From the NCBI RefSeq assembly GCF_003955735.1, contig NZ_CP034464.1:3038001-3102000 (forward strand): a stretch of DNA of 64,000 nucleotides. The letters run 5' to 3'. The position numbers and the translations under genes were made by a program. The notes under the pieces were generated by a model. The model ran no database searches, was not told the origin of the DNA, and worked only from the letters and a program-made list of their open reading frames with translations. Below are positions 49,108 to 57,346 of the stretch, piece by piece (the first letter of the stretch is position 1; the number at the start of each line of letters is the position of its first letter). The DNA is from Undibacterium parvum. GTDB lineage: Bacteria > Pseudomonadota > Gammaproteobacteria > Burkholderiales > Burkholderiaceae_D.

Positions 49108-49812
49108 TCAAAGAGAGATCGCCCAATCAGGCAACATTTGATTGGCGTAAATCGCAAGAGTTTTATCTAATCCCACGAGTATCATGCCGCCAAGCACAAT
49201 GAGTAGATAGCCCAATACAATTTTTGCACTCGCCACACGACTGAATAAACCCGGGCGAACTCGCTTCAGCACCTGCCCTGAAACAAAAGCTGCCAGCAGT
49301 AAAGCAAAAGCAGTGCCGATACCAAAGGCGAACATCACAAGAAATGCCATACCCAAGTCTTGGCCTATCGACGCCACAGCAATCGCAGCGCCTAAGGTAG
49401 GGCCAACGCAAGGCAACCACACTAAGCCCAGCAGCAAACCCACACCAAACTGTCCCAGACTATTTGAGCTGTTGCCGATATCAAAGCGACTACTGAGCAT
49501 GGACATTTGCTGATTGATCCAATCTGCTAAAGGTTTGACTACCAAGATTAAGCCCACCAATACCATCAATACCGCGGCGACGGAACGGAAGGCATCAGGG
49601 TTCAATCCCAAATTGAGCAAGATAAAAGATAAGAAAGCACCAGCGATGGCAAATGACAAACTCAAACCAAGCGCTAAATAAATTGGCCCTAAGCGACTTT
49701 GACCACTGGCGGACGTCATCACGATCGGGACCAAAGGCCAAACACATGGTGATAGGACACTAAGCACACCAGCCACAAGGGCGATGCTAACGGAGGCAAA
49801 TTCGAGTGACAT
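49108..49812 (-). CDS. CcdA-type thiol transporter (DsbD core)
   Basis: Polytopic inner-membrane protein of 234 residues that passes reducing power across the membrane. The two active cysteines sit in the usual places: C23 in LSPCVWPLVP and C135 in WLPCVGPTLG. Six spans, as in CcdA/DsbD-beta. It follows the exported thioredoxin gene by four bases on the same strand, so the pair makes a split DsbD-like electron route to the periplasm, for cytochrome c maturation or repair of oxidised proteins. Confidence 0.92.
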   Translation of the reverse strand: MSLEFASVSIALVAGVLSVLSPCVWPLVPIVMTSASGQSRLGPIYLALGLSLSFAIAGAFLSFILLNLGLNPDAFRSVAAVLMVLVGLILVVKPLADWINQQMSMLSSRFDIGNSSNSLGQFGVGLLLGLVWLPCVGPTLGAAIAVASIGQDLGMAFLVMFAFGIGTAFALLLAAFVSGQVLKRVRPGLFSRVASAKIVLGYLLIVLGGMILVGLDKTLAIYANQMLPDWAISL

Positions 49813-49816
49813 AGAA

Positions 49817-50221
49817 TTAATTGTAGTTATAGTCGATGGCTTTATTGATCTCTGCAGAGATCACCTCAACACGCGTTTCAGCAACGGCAAACCAGTGTTG
49901 TTTGTTGCCGCGATACAGTAACAAGGTGGACTGACGGGGTGCTCGGAATTGACGCACGACGTCTTTACTTTTGTCATAGTCGACTTCTAAAATGGTGAAT
50001 TTTTTGTCAGGATTCGCATTGCGGAATTGCTCGAACACTTTTTGCTGCTGTTTGCAAGTTGGGCACCAAGGCGCATAGATATCAATCAACACGACTGCGC
50101 CAGAGGCTTGCAGTGCATCAAAACGCGCTTGCGTGAACGGCTCCTTATCTAAGGCATATGCATTTGAAAAAACTAAGCATAGCGCGAAAGCGGAGAGAAT
50201 CTTTTTGAGGAAGTTGGTCAT
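49817..50221 (-). CDS. Periplasmic thioredoxin-like protein
   Basis: Exported thiol-disulfide protein of 134 residues with an N-terminal signal (about 1-23, ending SNAYA) and a thioredoxin fold. The active site is C53-P-T-C56 in YAPWCPTCKQQQ, the CPTC form seen in some DsbD-linked thioredoxins. The cis-proline region is FRAPRQSTLLLY. I start at ATG 50221; 16 codons upstream are also open but lack signal character. Operon with ccdA. The IS66 left end lies 132 bases upstream. Confidence 0.9.
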   Translation of the reverse strand: MTNFLKKILSAFALCLVFSNAYALDKEPFTQARFDALQASGAVVLIDIYAPWCPTCKQQQKVFEQFRNANPDKKFTILEVDYDKSKDVVRQFRAPRQSTLLLYRGNKQHWFAVAETRVEVISAEINKAIDYNYN

Positions 50222-50430
50222 ATCAGTCTCATTCAATATTAAGGGATTAAATTGAGGCACCTTTGTCACCCAATGATGTCTTCAAGTGGTAACAACTGTG
50301 CGCATTCCTGATTGGTCGAGCCATTTCATGAATCCTTACAGTGCGATCAAATGTAAGCGTCCAACGCAACCATCTGGAAATCGATAACGATATAAGTGAC
50401 ACTCGACTCTTTCAATGATCTGGAGTTAGC

Positions 50431-50832
50431 ATGAATTTCAATCCTCTCAAAGTGGCGTTTTGGACTAAGCATCAGCAGCACTGGGCTGAGAGCGGCTTAT
50501 CACTGAGCGCGTATTGTCGACGTGAAGCCATCGGCTATTCAACGTTTTATACCTGGCGCAAACGCCTCGCTTCCATCGTTATTGATCAGAGTGTCACACT
50601 TGCCACACCCGCTGTAAAATCGCCAGTAGTTTCTCAAGCTAAGCACACCTCCCTCACGACAATCGCATCGACATCGCCGCGGCCAGCCATGAAGCCTTGC
50701 AAGTTGGTGCCGGTGTCGATCAGGGCATCACTTCCCGAGATTGTCTTGTGCAGCCCGGCCGGTTGGCAGGTGACTATTTCTAACCATGTTGACTTACCCG
50801 TGTTGGCGCAATTGCTGCGGCAACTACCATGA
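50431..50832 (+). CDS. tnpA: IS66 accessory protein TnpA
   Basis: Protein of 133 residues with a helix-turn-helix start typical of IS66 TnpA (KVAFWTKHQQHWAESGLSLS, then YCRREAIGYSTFYTWRKRL) and a C-terminal half ending VTISNHVDLPVLAQLLRQL. Needed with TnpB for transposition, role thought to be DNA binding. It overlaps tnpB by four bases (50829-50832). Intact. Confidence 0.93.
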   Translation: MNFNPLKVAFWTKHQQHWAESGLSLSAYCRREAIGYSTFYTWRKRLASIVIDQSVTLATPAVKSPVVSQAKHTSLTTIASTSPRPAMKPCKLVPVSIRASLPEIVLCSPAGWQVTISNHVDLPVLAQLLRQLP

Positions 50833-51176
50833 GCCTGCCACTGACTCCGGCACAGGTGTATCTCGCTGTCGAACCGATCGATATGCGCAGCGGTGTTGAC
50901 GGACTTTCCCTGCATGTACAAGAAAGTTTGGGTAAGCCACCTTGCGATGGCAGTGCCTATGCATTTCGTAACAAGAATAGCACCCGCATCAAGCTATTGA
51001 TCTGGGATGGCACCGGTGTTTGGTTATGTATGCGACGCTTGCACAAAGGTCGCTTCGTCTGGCCGCAGAGCCATGATGCGGCGTGTGTCTTGTCGAACGA
51101 AGAATGGCAATGGCTCACCACGGGCGTTGACTGGCCCCGACTTAACGCGCCGCCACAATCGAATTGGCGCGTATAA
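50829..51176 (+). CDS. tnpB: IS66 accessory protein TnpB
   Basis: Protein of 115 residues, the Orf2 type of IS66. The family motif VYLAVEPIDMRSGVDGLSLHV is near the N-terminus, followed by RIKLLIWDGTGVWLCMRRL and KGRFVWP. Full length, intact and translationally coupled to tnpA. Confidence 0.95.
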   Translation: MSLPLTPAQVYLAVEPIDMRSGVDGLSLHVQESLGKPPCDGSAYAFRNKNSTRIKLLIWDGTGVWLCMRRLHKGRFVWPQSHDAACVLSNEEWQWLTTGVDWPRLNAPPQSNWRV

Positions 51177-51229
51177 AAAGGGATGCCTCCCCCTGTTAAC
51201 TTTCGGTCGGGCGAGGTATACTTTCGTGC

Positions 51230-52795
51230 ATGGATATCGCCACCAAACTCGCCCAATTCAACGCTGACCCCGCACTGACTCAATGGGTGATGGCGCAGTT
51301 GAATGGGGCCGGACTGGCACAGGCGGAGAAGGCTGCTTTGCAGGATCAATTACGTCGCAAGGAGCACGATCTTCACGTCAAAGAATGCAAAATTCAAGCC
51401 TTGACTTTAGAACTGGCGTATCACAAACGTCTCAAATTCAGCGCAAAAGCCGAAGCGTTTACGGTACAACAACGCGACCTGTTTTTAGAGTGCGAACAAA
51501 GCGACCTGGCTGCGATGCAGGCCGAGCTTGCCCAATTATCTTCAGCGACAACACCACGTAAGCCAAGCCCTACCGGACGTAGGCCACTGCCAGCGGAACT
51601 GCCGCGCATTGAACATCGTCATGAGCCAGAAAGCTGCACCTGCGCTCAATGCGGCAAAGACCTGATCAAGATCGGTGAAGACATCAGTGAACAACTCGAC
51701 GTCGAACCAGCACGCTTCTTTGTGCATCGGCATATTCGCCCTCAATACGCCTGTCGCGCTTGTGAGACAGTCACCGCAGCAGCCATTCCCCCGGCAGTGA
51801 TCGATCGTAGTCTGGCGGCACCAGGATTATTGGCATGGGTGGTAATTCAAAAATATCTCGATCACTTACCACTGTATCGGATTGAGCAAATCAGCAGTCG
51901 ACACGGTGTTGGCATTGCCCGCTCCACACTGGCCGAGTGGGTAGGACGTATTGGCGTCGCCCTGCAACCGCTCAGTGACCGGTTGGCAGAAATACTCAAG
52001 CAAGGACGAGTGCTGCATGCCGACGAAACCCCGGTGCCGCTGCTCGACCCCGGCAATGGTAAGACCAAGCGTGCCTATCTATGGGCATATCGCAGCAATG
52101 CCTTAGAAGACCAGCCTGCCATCATCGTGTTCGATTTCCAAACCGGACGCAGTGGCAGTCATGCGCGCGCGTTTCTGCGGCATTGGCAAGGCCATCTTAT
52201 GGTGGATGATTATGCCGGCTACAAAGCCCTGTTCGCGCTGGGCATCACCGAACTGGCCTGCCTGGCGCACGCCCGTCGCAAATTCTTCGACCTGCACGCC
52301 GCCAATGGGCATCCGATTGCCAATGAGGCACTTACACGCATTGCAAAGCTGTATCACATTGAGGCCGAGGGTAAAGGCGACAGTATCGAACAACGACAAC
52401 AACGACGTGCTACACAGGCGCTGCCAGAACTCAAAGCGATGCATGCCTGGCTGATTCACACACGCCAACAGAGCGCCGATGGCAGCAGTCTCGCCAAAGC
52501 CATCGACTACAGCCTCAAACGCTGGAGCGCGATTGAACGCTACGCCAATAGCGGTCATCTGCCAATCGACAATAATCCGATTGAAAACGCCATTCGCCCT
52601 ATTGCCATTGGCAAAAAGAACTGGCTCTTCGCCGGTTCTGAACGAGCAGGCCGACAAGCTGCCGCCATTCAAAGCCTGCTCGCCACCGCGAAAGCCAATG
52701 GCATAGAACCTTTGGCATGGCTTAAAGGCACACTCGAAAAATTACCGACGCATCCAAACAGCCGGATTGATGAACTGCTACCGCTGCCTTGTTAA
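51230..52795 (+). CDS. tnpC: IS66 transposase TnpC (DDE)
   Basis: Transposase of 521 residues. An N-terminal coiled-coil region (about 25-100) precedes a zinc-binding segment with CTCAQCG and CRAC. The DDE catalytic residues are visible: D in LHADETPVPLLDPG, D in LMVDDYAGYKALF and E in NNPIENAIRPIAIGKKNW. The C-terminus AWLKGTLEKLPTHPNSRID is typical. No stop or frameshift, so the element may still be active. Confidence 0.96.
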   Translation: MDIATKLAQFNADPALTQWVMAQLNGAGLAQAEKAALQDQLRRKEHDLHVKECKIQALTLELAYHKRLKFSAKAEAFTVQQRDLFLECEQSDLAAMQAELAQLSSATTPRKPSPTGRRPLPAELPRIEHRHEPESCTCAQCGKDLIKIGEDISEQLDVEPARFFVHRHIRPQYACRACETVTAAAIPPAVIDRSLAAPGLLAWVVIQKYLDHLPLYRIEQISSRHGVGIARSTLAEWVGRIGVALQPLSDRLAEILKQGRVLHADETPVPLLDPGNGKTKRAYLWAYRSNALEDQPAIIVFDFQTGRSGSHARAFLRHWQGHLMVDDYAGYKALFALGITELACLAHARRKFFDLHAANGHPIANEALTRIAKLYHIEAEGKGDSIEQRQQRRATQALPELKAMHAWLIHTRQQSADGSSLAKAIDYSLKRWSAIERYANSGHLPIDNNPIENAIRPIAIGKKNWLFAGSERAGRQAAAIQSLLATAKANGIEPLAWLKGTLEKLPTHPNSRIDELLPLPC

Positions 52796-52910
52796 TGCGC
52801 TTTAGGAATAAATGCTAGACGGATCTGTTGGACGCTTACGTAAATCGACATCCAACGCATTTTTGATTCCATCGGCGTCTTAGGGGAGAAATGAATCACT
52901 CATAAAAAAA

Positions 52911-52946
52911 CCCTCCAATACATCTAATTAAAGACACATTGGAGGG
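52911..52946 (-). terminator. Orphan leftward terminator hairpin
   Basis: Nine-bp stem CCCTCCAAT/ATTGGAGGG with an 18-base loop. On the minus strand it is followed by seven T residues, so it ends leftward transcription. No leftward gene ends nearby; the next is the chlorite dismutase-type gene, 371 bases to the right. It may be left over from a deleted gene. Confidence 0.7.
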
Positions 52947-53031
52947 CAAGCTTAAGCTTACGACAAGGTATGACTCTAAAATTTGAACCGACAACTAGCG
53001 TTGCAGAACTGATTCCCCCATCAAGAACAGT

Positions 53032-53211
53032 TTCAAAGGCGCTGATGCCTTACTTGGCCTACTTTTTATGAGGCTTTTGATGAAAAACTCGGACAAAAAA
53101 ATGTGCTTGACCGGCTTTTTGAGGTGGTATTGATTGACGTCCTGCGCATCGCGCTATCAAGGCAGATGCCGAGCCATCGTGCCCAATACCGCACTAGAGG
53201 TCGTCAATGTC
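53032..53211 (+). pseudogene. Fragment of a duplicated AraC-family gene
   Basis: Positions 53032-53175 align with 48537-48682 inside the intact AraC gene, with long identical stretches (e.g. TGCTTGACCGGCTTTTTGAG) and two single-base losses that break the frame. Immediately after, 53182-53211 aligns with 49071-49101, the sequence downstream of that gene (CTAGAGGTCGTCAATGT). So the copy lacks its start, its DNA-binding domain and its reading frame. It lies between the IS66 right end and the chlorite dismutase-type gene. Confidence 0.85.
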
Positions 53212-53316
53212 GTTGTAAAGCAAATGCCGACTGAATTGGCGGTTCCTTAGACAGTTCGAAATGTGGCCGATGTTTTACAAAACTTGGCGTGCGTTTGGGG
53301 GCACAATTGTGAATGA

Positions 53317-53868
53317 TCACGCCTTTTTCTCCAGACGAATATCAATTTCACGATCAACAAATTGCCATTCTTTTGTCGCTCGCAATTGCGCAAGTAATTG
53401 ATTGAATAGTTCTGTATGTTCCGGGGCAAATTCAAACCAGGTTATAAAATCAAATTGTTCCCCAAGATCACGCGAATGATGTAATTGCCGAGCGATTTCG
53501 GGAAGATAGCCTAGCCCAATTTCGGTGTGATGCGATTGCTCTTCAAAAATGGATCGTCGTTCATCCTGAGACATAGCCCACCATTGAGCATTTTTCTTGA
53601 TAGGAATAAGCGCAGCGCACACAGATGCATTTCTGTTTAAACCTTCTTGTGCTGCTTGAAGTTTTACAATTTCATTTCGATTTGCGTAACGGACATTGCT
53701 GGTAAAACCCTGCAATGCCCAAACACCTTGTTCGGTCAATTTATTCAGTGGCGAATTGATGACTTCAATCCTCTGCACCGATTCAAGTGCTGACCCTACA
53801 ATAGTATTTTGGTTGGTGACATTCCACAGGCCGACATCACTTCCGACAAATGAATAAAAATTTTTCAT
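53317..53868 (-). CDS. cld: Chlorite dismutase-family heme protein (short, dimeric lineage)
   Basis: Protein of 183 residues that matches the short Cld lineage in length and layout. The proximal heme ligand is H114 (EEQSHHTEIGL) and the distal arginine needed to turn chlorite into chloride and O2 is R127 (YLPEIARQLHH); both numbers and the spacing agree with the Nitrobacter winogradskyi enzyme as I recall it. Other family marks are WWAMSQDERRSIFEEQSH and EQFDFITWFEFAPEH. No signal peptide, so cytoplasmic. It lies 75 bases downstream of the LysR gene on the same strand. HemQ-type coproheme decarboxylases lack this arginine, which favours real chlorite chemistry. Confidence 0.87.
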   Translation of the reverse strand: MKNFYSFVGSDVGLWNVTNQNTIVGSALESVQRIEVINSPLNKLTEQGVWALQGFTSNVRYANRNEIVKLQAAQEGLNRNASVCAALIPIKKNAQWWAMSQDERRSIFEEQSHHTEIGLGYLPEIARQLHHSRDLGEQFDFITWFEFAPEHTELFNQLLAQLRATKEWQFVDREIDIRLEKKA

Positions 53869-53943
53869 CGATGGTTCTCCTTGTATGACCAGTGCAGAGG
53901 CGACGGGATCGTGGCACGATAATATTAACGAAACGAGAAAACG

Positions 53944-54870
53944 TCAATCGCGATTCGTCACCAATGCAGAGGCAACGTGCTCGACAAACGCTTTAACCTT
54001 TGCCGAGTGCTTACGTTCAGGTGGACTCACCATGTGGATCGGCGCTGGCGGAGATTGCCAACCAGGCATAACACGTATCACCTCGCCACTCGCCAACTCA
54101 GACTCAAAAAGCCATGTCGGCGAATAGCCAATGCCCATCCCGGTGCTAACTGCATAACGGATCACCTCACTACTATTCGTTTGCAGACGCCCCCCCACGC
54201 GAAGTGTCTTGCGAGTGCCAGTAGGCTCTGAAGCTCCCGCAACGGCTTCGAAAGTCCACAGATTGCGTGTGGCCAGTTCGGTATAGACAATACAATTGTG
54301 GCTGGATAAGTCTTCCGGATTCATTGGTACATTGAGCCCTTTTGGCAAGGTTTTTGAGTAGTCACGATGCGCCAATAGCATACGTTGCGAAGTGCCTATG
54401 CGGCGAGCGATCAACCCACTGTCAGGCAAATCGCCGATACGTACCGAGACATCAATTCCTTGCTCAACCAAATCGATAAACCCGTCATTGAGTCGCAAGT
54501 CGATTTTTACACCCGGGTGGGTATTCATGAATGTACTCACTAAAGGCATGAGTTTGAGACGGCCAAATCCTACCGAGGCGGCTACTCGTAACCAGCCGCT
54601 TAGTTGACCTTCGCCTTGGCGCAAATCGGATTCAGCCTCATTGATCTCTCCCACAAGCCTGCGTGCCTGCTCGAAATAGCGGGTGCCCTCTTCTGATAAC
54701 GAGAGCGATCGCGTTGTTCTGATTAACAGCTTGGTGCCCAATTCTTTTTCCAGAGCCGCAACCTGCTTGCTGATCGCGCTTTGAGTCGACCGCATCTCGT
54801 CTGCTACCGCCGTAAAGCTGCCCGCTTCAACCACACGCACAAAAGTTTTCATTGCCGAAAGCTTATCCAT
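53944..54870 (-). CDS. LysR-family regulator
   Basis: Regulator of 308 residues of the CrgA/DsdC-like LysR group. The helix-turn-helix is GSFTAVADEMRSTQSAISKQ, followed by LEKELGTKLLIRTTRSLSLS. I start at ATG 54870 (MDKLSAMKTFVRVVEAGSF); the open frame goes 42 codons further but into the divergent promoter. It faces the SDR-AhpD-EamA-peroxiredoxin operon across 117 bases that contain an inverted repeat at 54901-54929, a classical place for a LysR operator. The chlorite dismutase-type gene follows on the same strand. Confidence 0.9.
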   Translation of the reverse strand: MDKLSAMKTFVRVVEAGSFTAVADEMRSTQSAISKQVAALEKELGTKLLIRTTRSLSLSEEGTRYFEQARRLVGEINEAESDLRQGEGQLSGWLRVAASVGFGRLKLMPLVSTFMNTHPGVKIDLRLNDGFIDLVEQGIDVSVRIGDLPDSGLIARRIGTSQRMLLAHRDYSKTLPKGLNVPMNPEDLSSHNCIVYTELATRNLWTFEAVAGASEPTGTRKTLRVGGRLQTNSSEVIRYAVSTGMGIGYSPTWLFESELASGEVIRVMPGWQSPPAPIHMVSPPERKHSAKVKAFVEHVASALVTNRD

Positions 54871-54900
54871 GACGTCTCCATTTATTCCATTATCGACTAA

Positions 54901-54929
54901 TTGATATGACAAAACACAGTCTATATCAA
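54901..54929. promoter_or_regulatory. Candidate LysR operator
   Basis: TTGATAT (54901-54907) and ATATCAA (54923-54929) are a perfect 7-bp inverted repeat with 15 bases between, inside the divergent LysR-SDR promoter. It contains T-N11-A type spacing. Role inferred from position and symmetry. Confidence 0.6.
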
Positions 54930-54987
54930 CTTTTTGAAATGAGTCATAGTTCATGCTCTTAACAACCAAACCCGACAAGGAATCAAT

Positions 54988-55737
54988 ATGAAACAACCTA
55001 CAGTACTAATTACAGGTGCGCTTACAGGCATCGGCCGAGCAACTGCCATCGCTTTTGCAAAACAAGGTGCCAATGTGGTCGTCAGCGGCCGGCATGAAGT
55101 GGCGGGCCAATCGCTGGCAGCCGAATTACGAACGCTTGGTGCAAACGCAGAATTCGTCAAAGCCGATGTCGCTAACGAAGCCGATGTCAGCAAGCTTATC
55201 GAAAAGGCAGTCAGCCTTTTTGGTCAACTAGACATTGCCGTGAACAATGCTGGCACCGAAGGTGAATTAGGTCCAATCACCGGACAAACGGCAGAAAACG
55301 TACATGCGACATTTTCGACCAATGTTCTCGGTACGCTGCTGTCTATGAAACACGAGATGCGCGCAATGCAGGCGCAGGGACACGGCTCTATCGTCAACCT
55401 CTCTTCCATTGCCGGAAAGGTCGGCGTGGCAGGTGCATCGGTCTATGTTGCAAGCAAGCATGCAGTGGAAGGCTTGACCAAAAGTGCCGCATTGGAAGGC
55501 GCCGCGTTTGGCGTTCGTGTCAACGCAGTTGCGCCAGGACCAGTCCAAACCGACATGCTCGACCGATTTGTCGGTCGGGATGAAAGCCAGAAAGCCGGTT
55601 TCTTGTCAGGCATTCCATTAAAGCGTGCCGCAACTGTCGATGAAATTGCTGAGACGATCCTCTTCGTGGCGTCATCCAAGGCCACTTACCTGACCGGCCA
55701 ATCGATCGCGGTTGACGGTGGCTTCACCATTCAATAA
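54988..55737 (+). CDS. Short-chain dehydrogenase/reductase
   Basis: Classical SDR of 249 residues. The cofactor motif is TGALTGIG (9-16), NNAG is at 86-89, and the active site is Y153 and K157 (SVYVASKHAV) with the serine of LSSIAGKVG. PGPVQTDM and the C-terminal YLTGQSIAVDGGF are typical. Substrate is unknown. First gene of a four-gene rightward operon (gaps of 53, 39 and 41 bases), divergent from the LysR regulator. Confidence 0.92.
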   Translation: MKQPTVLITGALTGIGRATAIAFAKQGANVVVSGRHEVAGQSLAAELRTLGANAEFVKADVANEADVSKLIEKAVSLFGQLDIAVNNAGTEGELGPITGQTAENVHATFSTNVLGTLLSMKHEMRAMQAQGHGSIVNLSSIAGKVGVAGASVYVASKHAVEGLTKSAALEGAAFGVRVNAVAPGPVQTDMLDRFVGRDESQKAGFLSGIPLKRAATVDEIAETILFVASSKATYLTGQSIAVDGGFTIQ

Positions 55738-55790
55738 ACCAGACTTATAAATTTCACTCTAGCATTTTCACTACCCAACAGGAAATCATC

Positions 55791-56327
55791 ATGACTATCA
55801 TCAATGTACCGACCCGTGAAGAAGTATCTGCCACCAATCAAGCTATTTTTGATAACCTCAAAAGTGCGATAGGCATGGTGCCCAATCTCTATGCCACGTT
55901 TGCCCATTCCGAAACAGCCTTGGCAAGCTATATGACTTTCCAGAATGCCAAAAGTAGCGTGTCTGGCAAAGCGCGTGAGGTTGTCAATCTCGTTGTAAGT
56001 CAGGTCAATGAATGCCGTTACTGTTTGGCCGCACACACCATGCTCAGCAAAATGGCCGGTTTCACAGATGAACAAATTCTCGAAATCCGTCATGGTCGCG
56101 CCAGTTTCGACACCAAATTCGACGCACTTGCACGCCTGGCAAAAGGAATCACTGAAAGCCGTGGCCACGTCGATCAAGCTCTAGTCCTCGAATTCTTTGC
56201 CGCTGGTTGGACGAAAGAAAACCTGGTCGATGCCATCGTCATCATCGGTGACAAAATCGTGAGCAACTATTTGCACTCGACAACCCAAGTTCCTGTGGAT
56301 TTTCCTGCCGCTCCTGAGCTCGCCTAA
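55791..56327 (+). CDS. AhpD-like carboxymuconolactone decarboxylase family protein (copy 2)
   Basis: Alkylhydroperoxidase-like protein of 178 residues. Redox CxxCxxxH is C75-R-Y-C78-L-A-A-H82. It shares with the copy at 47534-48079 the segments IGMVPNLYATFAHSE, HTMLSKMAG and ESRGHVD, so the two are paralogues. Second gene of the SDR operon, before the EamA transporter and peroxiredoxin, which supports a role in thiol-dependent removal of oxidants. Confidence 0.9.
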   Translation: MTIINVPTREEVSATNQAIFDNLKSAIGMVPNLYATFAHSETALASYMTFQNAKSSVSGKAREVVNLVVSQVNECRYCLAAHTMLSKMAGFTDEQILEIRHGRASFDTKFDALARLAKGITESRGHVDQALVLEFFAAGWTKENLVDAIVIIGDKIVSNYLHSTTQVPVDFPAAPELA

Positions 56328-56366
56328 TCAACCCATCGACCCATCGACCTATTATCGGAGCGCAGC

Positions 56367-57305
56367 ATGAACAACACAACACTCACACCTTCAGCGGTAT
56401 CACTATCGGGTGACGCGGCAAGACTTGCCACAGGGATTGCCGTTGGGTTGTTGGCAGCCAGCATTGGCGCGCTCTACACGGTTTATGCCAGATGGGGAAT
56501 TGCACGAGGGCTCTCGTCGCCCGATTTGACAGCACTGCGCTTTGGAATTGCAGGACTTGTCCTCTTGCCCGTGCTATTGACGGCATTGATCAAACAACGC
56601 ACTGTTTTGTCCAAAAAATGGCGTGTCTGGATTGCAGTGTCAATGTTGGCTGGAACGCCATTTGGCTTGCTTATGTTTGGCGCCCTTCAGTTCACGCCGT
56701 CTAGTCATGCCGCAGTATTTCCCTTTGCTGCGATGAGCGTAATGGGAATGTTGATTGGCGCTTTAGTCCTGCGCGACCGCATTACTCATAGAAAGGCATT
56801 GGGCATTGCTGTTGTGGTATTTGGTCTGGTGCTGGTGTCGGGAATTGATCAAGCAAGTTTTACAAATCAAACGTTGATGGGTGATGCGATGTTCATCGCA
56901 GCCGGAACCTTGTGGGCATACTTTGGCGTTCTTCTGAGAAAGCATAGCCTTGATCCTTTGCTTGCCACATCAGTCATCGCGTTTTCAGCACTTGTCACTT
57001 ATGTTCCCGTTTACTTGTGGGCAACAGGGGCAAAAGGTCTGATCGAAGCAAGCAGTGAGGTATTCTGGACCGAAGCGTTGATCCAGGGTGTCATTGCCGG
57101 AACCGGCACACTCTTCACCTACGCCAAGATGGTATCCATCCTAGGGCCAACGCGTGCTGCTGTATTCCCTGCACTGGCACCGGGTATCGCGGCGCTCATT
57201 GCGTGGCCCATTCTAGGGCACAAGCCAGGCACCTTTGAAATCTTAGGATTGATCATCGTCATCGCAGGGCTCCTCTTTGCTGTCACTGGCGTTCGTAAGA
57301 GCTAG
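56367..57305 (+). CDS. EamA/DMT-family transporter
   Basis: Inner-membrane protein of 312 residues with about ten spans and two EamA repeats (about 20-155 and 165-305). The stretch FGALQFTPSSHAAVFPFAAM in the first repeat and GPTRAAVFPALAPGIAALIA in the second are typical. Direction and substrate are unknown. Third gene of the operon with an SDR, an AhpD-like protein and a peroxiredoxin. Confidence 0.9.
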   Translation: MNNTTLTPSAVSLSGDAARLATGIAVGLLAASIGALYTVYARWGIARGLSSPDLTALRFGIAGLVLLPVLLTALIKQRTVLSKKWRVWIAVSMLAGTPFGLLMFGALQFTPSSHAAVFPFAAMSVMGMLIGALVLRDRITHRKALGIAVVVFGLVLVSGIDQASFTNQTLMGDAMFIAAGTLWAYFGVLLRKHSLDPLLATSVIAFSALVTYVPVYLWATGAKGLIEASSEVFWTEALIQGVIAGTGTLFTYAKMVSILGPTRAAVFPALAPGIAALIAWPILGHKPGTFEILGLIIVIAGLLFAVTGVRKS

Positions 57306-57346
57306 TTTTGGCAATTTTTACTTTATTCAACTTTTAGGAATTCAAT

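Larger units (their letters stand above)
50353..52839 (+). mobile_element. Complete IS66-family insertion sequence
   Basis: Element of 2487 bases carrying the three usual genes tnpA, tnpB and tnpC. The ends are inverted: the first 13 bases, GTAAGCGTCCAAC, recur exactly as the complement at the right end (52827-52839). The GTAA start is typical of the family. No 8-base target duplication is seen: the left flank is GATCAAAT and the right flank is GTAAATCG. This suggests rearrangement after insertion or recombination between two copies. Confidence 0.93.

Noticed and set aside
52103..52672. Leftward open frame of 189 codons inside tnpC
   Set aside because: Antisense to the intact IS66 transposase.
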